From assembly GCA_026545765.1 (NCBI GenBank), contig CM048841.1, forward strand, positions 75,328,217 to 75,392,216: a DNA stretch of 64,000 nt. The letters run 5' to 3'. Below, in pieces: positions 58,466 to 64,000 of this stretch (position 1 is the stretch's first letter; the number at the start of each line of letters is the position of its first letter). Source of the stretch: Plantago major. Taxonomy: Eukaryota > Streptophyta > Magnoliopsida > Lamiales > Plantaginaceae. The position numbers and the translations under genes are program-made. The notes beneath the pieces are model-generated. The model was not told the DNA's origin and ran no database searches. It worked only from the letters and a program-made list of their open reading frames with translations.

Positions 58466-59733
58466 ATGAATCCCGATCGTTCATGGATGTACCGTCAGAC
58501 CTTAATGAATGTAATTGAATCTAGTTTTGTGGAAGGGGTTGAAGCCTTCATTGCTTTTGCACTTACAGAGACTACTTGTTTGAGTCGGGGGATGATGAAG
58601 TGCCCTTGCAATGCGAACAAATGTAGAAATAGGCAATTTTTGCCTCCTAGAACGGTAGTCGAACACTTGAAACGTAAGGGGTTCGTAGCTGAGTATGAGG
58701 TATGGTATTATCATGGTGAGGAATCAATACCGTTCATGGATTATGGGAGTATTCCTAAGAGTATAAGAAGGAAGCAAAATGTGATCGGTAGTACTCAAAA
58801 TACGTCTACATCTAATGCTAATCCTGATCATGAGAGGATTGAGCAAATGGTGTATGATGTTGCGGGTCCAGAGTTCATGGACACCGATCGGGATGTGGAG
58901 GAGTCACCGAATCCCGAGGATCAGGTGTTCTTTGACTTGTTGGAATCATCAAAGAAGCCGATTTGGCCAGGGTGTCAGAAGCACACTGAGTTGTCTTTGT
59001 TGTCTCGGCTAATGAGTTGTAAGGCCGAGGGTGGTCAGTCTGAAGTGAGCTTCAATAACACCGTACAACTGTTATCGGAGTGTTGCCCTGAACCAAACCT
59101 AGTACCCACCAACCTTTACCAAGCGAAGAAAAAGATGCGGGGGTTGGGGTTGCCTATGGTAACCATAGACTGTTGTCCGGATATGTGCATGATCTATTGG
59201 GGGGGGAGGATGTAGATCTACTGAAGTGCAAGTTTTGTGGTAAGGACCGCTACAAGGAGGGGGCTTCAAAGAAACGCCAGAAGAAAAATCTCCCACATAA
59301 GAAAATGTGGTACTTCCCTCTAGCACCTTGTTTTTAGAGGTGATACGCTTCAAGTGCTTGTGCTGATAAAATGCGGTGGCACAAGGAGAGAGTAAGGGAG
59401 GTGGATGCAGTGGGTAGAATGGAGCACCCATCAGACTCACCGGCATGGAAAGAGTTCGACAAGACATATCCGGAGTTTGCAGCCGAGTCTAGAAATGTAC
59501 GTTTGGGGCTTTGTACGGATGGTTTTAACCCGTTTGAAAGTGACCAGAAGTACTCTTGTTGGTCAGTCTTGCTGACACTGTACAACCTGCCCCCCGGTGA
59601 GTGCATGAAGGAACCGTTCATGTTCTTGACTGCGTTGGTGCCACCGATCCGGAGATGTGGATGTGTTCTTGCAGCCCCTAATCAAGGAGCTGATTGAGTT
59701 GTGGGAAAATGGTATCCCTGCATATGATGAGTG
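58466..59733 (+). pseudogene. CACTA TNP2-like transposase, N-terminal half, frameshifted
   Basis: The frame starts MNPDRSWMYRQTLMN, the transposase-associated domain with CPCNANKCRNR (C-x-C-x4-C) and VVEHLKRKGFVAEYEVWYYH. It continues to FFDLLESSKKPIWPGC, HTELSLLSRLMSCKAEGGQS and LPMVTIDCCPDMCMIYW. A run of G (59200-59208) then shifts the frame; EDVDLLKCKFCG resumes in the next one. DKMRWHKERVREVD, RNVRLGLCTDGFNPFES and KYSCWSVLLTLYNLPPGECM follow. It ends DVFLQPLIKELIELWENGIP and then joins the other gene at about 59730. The catalytic DDE portion after this point is deleted. Confidence 0.88.
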
Positions 59734-59996
59734 GGCACTTTGGCAGGAGTACTGGAGGGATCCCTTTGCCAGGGACATGGCGGCGAAGAACAGAGCGAAC
59801 CGGTTGACTGAGGTGCGAGATGGTACGGGCAGCTCCAGGCATTATTATGGGTCGCGGGCTCTTGTTTGCATGTTCTTCAGCTCCATGTCGGGGAGCCCAC
59901 TACTGCTCTTCACCACTTCAAGAAGGCAAAAATGAAGAATGGCATCTGGATTGATCCTAGGGCCGAGCTAATTGGGGTACGTTTCTTTGTTAAGAT
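59734..59996 (+). pseudogene. Transposase_24-type segment fused behind TNP2
   Basis: Without a gap the frame changes to EWALWQEYWRDPFARDMAAK NRANRLTEVRDGTGSSRHYY. This is the same region as EEWALWDAYW...YINR in the E3 gene. It then shifts and gives LQLHVGEPTTALHHFKKAKM and IWIDPRAELIG, ending at a GT donor-like site. The fusion marks an internal deletion in the parent element. Confidence 0.85.
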
Positions 59997-61044
59997 AATT
60001 GAAGATGCTACAACATTGTAGAAGACGACTTTTCGAGGAAACAAAGTTACGAAGCCCGAAATCGAAGAATGAAGAAAACAGATTCGAACCTGCAGAAATC
60101 AAAGCCTGGCGGTCGACATTCGACCGCAGAAGCCTCTCTGCGGTCCACTATCGACCGCAGTGAAGAGAAGATTCTGGAAAAAGGCCTTTTCCTGGCCTGT
60201 TAGGCTAGAGCCCGCCTTTCTAACCTTCCTTAATGATCAATGGCAGCCAAAACCCGGGATTTACAGTATAAATAAGACCATTTGAGTCATAATCATTCAC
60301 CGCTCACAAAGTTGCTCTCCTGAGAGAGAACCAGTCCTCGAGGTTAGGCACCCAGAAGGAGGAAACCCTAGAAGCAGCACGAAGACATCAGGGACTAAGC
60401 TTCTTCTTCTTTCTTTATTATTTTCGATTACTGTCTGTAGTATAATACTATGAGTAGCTAACTTTCTCTTGTAAAGGCGAACTGCCGAAACTCTGCTGTT
60501 GCTACTTCTTTATATGTCGGGTTATATTTATGCAATAGTTCTTAGACGTAAATCGTTATTATACAACTCTATACATCCTTCGTGGTGTGATGTTCTGCTA
60601 AGTGACACAGTAGTTTCATTGAACTGAGTAGGGGTACTCGTGCCGACTGCGCCTTAACACCATAGTATTATGCCCTGCTGTCGTTAGAGGTAATCGCGTA
60701 GGATATTAATTAGGAAGTTGGGAGTAGCATAGCAAGAGGGAGGTCGGGGGTCCTTTCATTTACACCATCACACCATCGATCACAACCAGGATAATTAGGG
60801 TTTACTGCAAATCAATCATCTGCTTACAATATGTTTACTTTTAATCTGTCTATTGTCTACAAGAGAAATCAAAACGTTACTTGTTTGTTCCTATGCTAAG
60901 TGTCCGTGGAGAATGACATCCCGATTTAACTTACTACTATTCCATTAGTTTGAGAGCTTCCGGCAAATATAAATTTAATCTTTGATTGCACTTGAGATAC
61001 ATGTACTACAACGCATTCAAATTAATTTCCAAGTGCACATCAAT

Positions 61045-61566
61045 GTACAAGAAGATTGGGTCCCTCCGGTGATGGGTGAAATAAAGGTAAACTCTGATGC
61101 ATCGGTACATAAAGCCTAACCAGTCGGGTGGGGCTTTGGGATTGGTTGCTAGAGACCATTCGGGAAAGGTAATCAGTTGGAGACATGCAGGTTAAATTAC
61201 GGTATGCATGGAAACCGGAAGCAGCTGCAGCGAAGTTTGTTGTGGATATGGCTCGGGATTTTCAATGGAATCATGTGGTGTTTGAGGGTAACTGTGCTAC
61301 AGTAATCAGTTCGTTGGTGTCCAAAGAAAAGTGTTATGCTCCTATTGGGCGCCTGATTGAAGAAACTAAAGCTATGCTCAGTTGTTTTGAGTCTGTCGGT
61401 TCACTTGGGATCGTAGAACATCAAATTTTATAGCGCACTGATTGGCTTATGAGTGTACTGATAGTAGGGTGTGAACTGATGTTCTGCCTTTTGATGTTTA
61501 AAAGAGCCTATAACTTTTTGCTTTGTTAATTAATGAAATCTACTATTTCCTAAAAAAAAAAAAAAA
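61045..61566 (+). mobile_element. LINE (L1-type) 3' end: RNase H remnant with poly(A)
   Basis: The frames read EIKVNSDASVHK and (after a shift) AAAAKFVVDMARDFQWNHVV, FEGNCATVISSLVSKEKCYA and LIEETKAMLSCFE. Plant L1 elements and their relatives carry an RNase H of this form with the D-x-A...E-x-x-A...D pattern. AATGAAATCTACTATTTCCT and an A-run (61552-61566) mark the 3' end. Stops and frameshifts make it non-functional. Confidence 0.75.
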
Positions 61567-61725
61567 GCTACAAGGCAGATATTAACTCTAAACTTACATT
61601 ATGTAAACTTAAAATACCTAAACATAAACATAAACATAATAATAATAATAATATGTTTAGGTTTAGGTATTTTAAGTTTACATAATGTAATCAATAAGTG
61701 TAGAGTTAATATCTGCCTTGTAGCT

Positions 61726-61765
<40 letters not shown>

Positions 61766-61935
61766 GGAAATAGGAGTAAGTAGATTTCACTAATGAACAA
61801 AGCAAAAAGTTACAGGCTCTTTTAAACATCAAAAGGCAGAACATCAATTCACACCCTACTATCAGTACACCATAAGCCAATCTGTGCGCTATAAAATTTG
61901 ATGTTCTACGATCCCAAGTAAACCGAACAGATTCA
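61391..61935. repeat. large palindrome made of two inverted LINE 3' ends
   Basis: 61391-61625 and 61650-61935 are complementary with scattered differences: the left arm TTGGGATCGTAGAACATCAA is matched by TTGATGTTCTACGATCCCAA on the right, and AGCTACAAGGCAGATATTAA by TTAATATCTGCCTTGTAGCT. The A-run of the left arm faces a T-run on the right. The centre is a short AAT repeat. The arm length is about 250 bp. Confidence 0.92.
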
Positions 61936-61937
61936 AA

Positions 61938-61939
<2 letters not shown>

Positions 61940-61970
<31 letters not shown>

Positions 61971-62128
61971 TTATTTTTTTTATTTATTTTGTGATTTTTT
62001 CAGGGATGCCCGGGCTAAATCCTATGCTAGCCTAGGTGGTGGGTCCGCCCCTACGGTGAACTACAAACTAGTGTCATCCCAAATCTTTACTAAACATAGA
62101 TGTTATATACATTTTTTTTCATGTATCT
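61940..62128. repeat. (ATT)n microsatellite and unassigned flank
   Basis: An ATT run at about 61938-61968 next to the palindrome; the following 150 bases, with GGGATGCCCGGGC, are unassigned. Confidence 0.6.
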
Positions 62129-62548
62129 AAGGCTCTGTTTAGCACGAGTTTATCAACTCGATGGACTTATTTTCATCATAAGCATGTTATGTGCACGTCT
62201 AGCTGATAGTTGATAAGCTAGTTGATTTGTTTACATGTCATATTTAGCAAATAAGCCAATTAATTTACTAAACACTTTTATAAAAAATCAACTAGCTTTT
62301 CTGCTACCAGCTACCTTATCAGTTACTTTTGCTAAACAGATTCTAAGACTCTGTTTAGCACAAGCTTATCAGCTCGATGAACTTATTTTCGTAATAAGCC
62401 TATTATGTGAACGCCTAGTTGATAGCTGATAAGCTAGCTGATCTGATTTGTTTTTACATACCATATTTAGCCAATCAGCTGATTGATTTACTAAACACTT
62501 TTATAAAACCCAGCTAACTTATCAGCTAGTTTTACTAAATAGAGCCTA
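62129..62548. mobile_element. two tandem hAT-like MITEs
   Basis: Unit 1 (about 62129-62345) starts AAGGCTCTGTTTAGCACGAG and ends TTTTGCTAAACAGATTCTAA. Unit 2 (about 62346-62548) starts GACTCTGTTTAGCACAAGCT and ends AGTTTTACTAAATAGAGCCT. Within each, CTCTGTTTAG faces CTAAACAG/CTAAATAGAG as TIR, and AGCTGATAAGCTAG-type repeats fill the body. Confidence 0.8.
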
Positions 62549-62549
62549 A

Positions 62550-63149
62550 ATGTATGAGTTTCTGTATAGCCTCAACTAATTATGGTATTTGTATACTTAG
62601 AAAAAAAATCCAAACAAGCAGCAGTCTAATTGACTAATTGTTCCCTAGAAATATATTTTGCTCGTTCTTTCTCCAAGCATCATTCAAATGTATGGTCATC
62701 TTTCACCTCTGTTATGTTTGTTTTTTGTTTGTGGATGCTTGTATTATAATGCATGTTGTAATGTGCTAGCAATCTGATGTTCAAATGATTGGATGATTTT
62801 CCATATCGATTAGAACCCATGTCAAGTTGTTTGTAAACGGACTTTGGCGGAGGGTGCTTGCTCGTGGTGATGATATTGATGATACTTGTAATGGTGCCTA
62901 TGATGCCTATTTTTTTTTTTTTGCAGTAATCTCGTTGTCGATACATTCAGATTGTGTTGATCATACTTTTCAGTTCTTGAAAGTATATTGGTTTCAAAAA
63001 TAGATAGATTTGATTATAAATTTAATTAACAAGTGATTACTCAATAATGGTAATGGTAATGTTTTGTTTCAAATTTACTAAAATTAAAAAAATCACTAAT
63101 TTGTAAGAAATTTTGTATGTATCACTAGTGTATAATAAGTTTTTGTAAC
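62550..63149. other. intergenic, nothing recognised
   Basis: AT-rich flank with no supported feature. Confidence 0.4.
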
Positions 63150-64000
63150 TGTTGAGGGTGAAGTCCCCTAAACACTTAATAAGTTCTTCCTAAATCGCTA
63201 AGTCCAAATTACTGTAGAGCGTCCAAAGCAAAGGTCCAAAGCACTCCAAAGTACTAGAAGGTAAGAATCTGCACAAGTAACTTTGGGGGGTTAGAACCGT
63301 AGACCCGGTTTGCTAAGTGTCAAACCGGATAAAGACTTTACTTGAGAGAGACTGAAGATCTACTTTGTATGGTGATCGAGATTAGTTCGTAATGATGACT
63401 TACCGTTTACATGGGAATGTGTGCCATATATATAGGCTTCTCCCAAAAAGGAAGAGCTTCACTAGATCGTGCCAAGTGTAAGGCTCAAATTGCGCCAACA
63501 AGGCACTGTTAGGCCCATGCATGTCCCATTAAGAAGACTTAACTCATTTCCCTTTTGGGCTTTCGAGGGTACTTTAGTCTTTCCTTGAGAGATTAGAGAC
63601 TTCTGATGTCCGTTTCGGACCTTCGTCCGAAAGGGTAGGTCCGGAGCAATGATCCGAGTAGTACTCACTTGACTGTAAGACAACTTAAAACAACCTCCTA
63701 AAGTACTGTGGTTCGGACCTTGCCTTCTCTCTTGGTGCCAGTTCACTTGGTTCCTTATGAGGTCAGTGTCATATGTCCGAGTCAACGTCTCTGGGTCGGA
63801 CCACCATGGTCTTCGGACCATGGTCTGGGTCGGACCGCTTGTCTTGAAGGCCAAGGTTCTTATTCCTGATTTCAGGAAAGTTAACTCCAATGGAACCTTG
63901 GGTCGGACCTTGAGCCTTTTGACCTTACACAGCTTAATACGCCTTAGGATACGCTCCAAAGGCGTCTATGACGGATTGTACAGATTTTCGTATCAACAGT
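63150..64000 (-). repeat. LTR, minus-strand orientation, cut by window edge
   Basis: It begins TGTTGAGGGTGAAGTCC on the plus strand (so it ends ...CCCTCAACA on the minus strand). ATATATATAGG near 63427-63437 gives a minus-strand TATA box. Further on, GGTCCGGA/GGTCGGACC motifs recur (63600-63910), as in repeat-rich LTR U3 regions. No TE proteins are in view, so the family is open. Confidence 0.5.

Larger units (their letters stand above)
57424..59996 (+). mobile_element. CACTA element E4, right end lost
   Basis: Starts CACTACAAGAATAACCAGAT. Subterminal repeats are AGGGACGGAT rather than AGCGACGGAT (57445-57715), so this is a separate subfamily. A leader and first intron resemble those of E3 (both share AGGAGCTCG and TTTCATCCGCTATTTTCT). 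It carries fused TNP2 and Transposase_24 sequences. The sequence TGA precedes it (57421-57423) and also follows the breakpoint (59997-59999), but no TTCTTGTAGTG end is present. Confidence 0.85.
57170..61030 (+). repeat. probable LTR split by a CACTA insertion
   Basis: 57170-57423 (TGTATTTTGTAGGTC, ATTGCACGATTTCAGGTACC) and 59997-61030 read as one sequence once the insertion is removed: CGGAGTTCGAGGTGTTGA continues into AGATGCTACAACATTGTAG. The right part has a TATA-like CAGTATAAATAAGACC (about 60265-60280), TCGACATTCGACCGCAG palindromes and a TCCGTGGAGAATGACATCCC region typical of gypsy LTRs. Its exact ends are not certain. Confidence 0.5.

Overview
This window is nuclear DNA of a flowering plant, most likely a eudicot. 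The evidence is GT-AG introns in recognisable plant genes (SOBIR1-type kinase, sieve-element occlusion protein, chloroplast RNA-binding protein, raffinose-synthase-family enzyme) set in AT-rich DNA full of plant-type transposons. An asterid/Lamiales origin is only a guess. All four host genes lie on the minus strand and look intact at the level readable here: an intronless SOBIR1-like receptor kinase (5147-7036), an 8-exon SEO gene (22816-25639), a 4-exon plastid RNP gene (28079-29913) and a 14-exon raffinose-synthase/SIP-type gene (36074-40220).

Layout. 1-2.26 kb: 3' half of a decayed Ty1/copia element with its LTR. 2.9-3.9 kb: a non-autonomous Mutator-like element with ~220-bp TIRs. 5.1-7.0 kb: SOBIR1. 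8.16-13.61 kb: a full-span but defective Ty3/gypsy element (minus strand, 5-bp target duplication TTTAC) carrying a nested CACTA derivative. 14.5-20.3 kb: mixed small elements, a FAR1-type fragment, Stowaway-like and foldback MITEs. 20.3-21.85 kb: a head-to-tail array of 5S-rRNA-bearing Cassandra-type TRIM units. 22.8-30 kb: SEO gene, a hAT-like element, a nested MITE pair and the plastid RNP gene. 31.7-35.7 kb: LTR-like block, two hAT-like elements, nested MITEs and a Helitron 3' end. 36.1-40.2 kb: raffinose-synthase-family gene. 40.6-44.7 kb: a Harbinger-type MITE and a tandemly duplicated Harbinger ORF1 (Myb/SANT) remnant.

45.2-52.6 kb is the most striking part: a nest of CACTA elements (one inside another inside a third), followed by a further complete CACTA element. 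They share AGCGACGGAT-type subterminal repeats and GGTGG-rich cores, and their target duplications resolve the order of insertion. 57.2-61.0 kb: a probable LTR interrupted by another CACTA element whose two transposon genes (TNP2-like transposase and Transposase_24-type protein) are fused by an internal deletion. 61.0-61.9 kb: a LINE 3' end with its own inverted copy (large palindrome). 62.1-62.5 kb: two tandem hAT-like MITEs. 63.15 kb to the end: start of a minus-strand LTR.

The host genes are not an operon and show no shared pathway beyond a loose phloem/defence theme (SOBIR1 immunity, SEO phloem sealing, raffinose-family sugars); that link is probably chance. Exon boundaries come from splice signals and reading frame continuity read by eye, so they may be off by a base or two.
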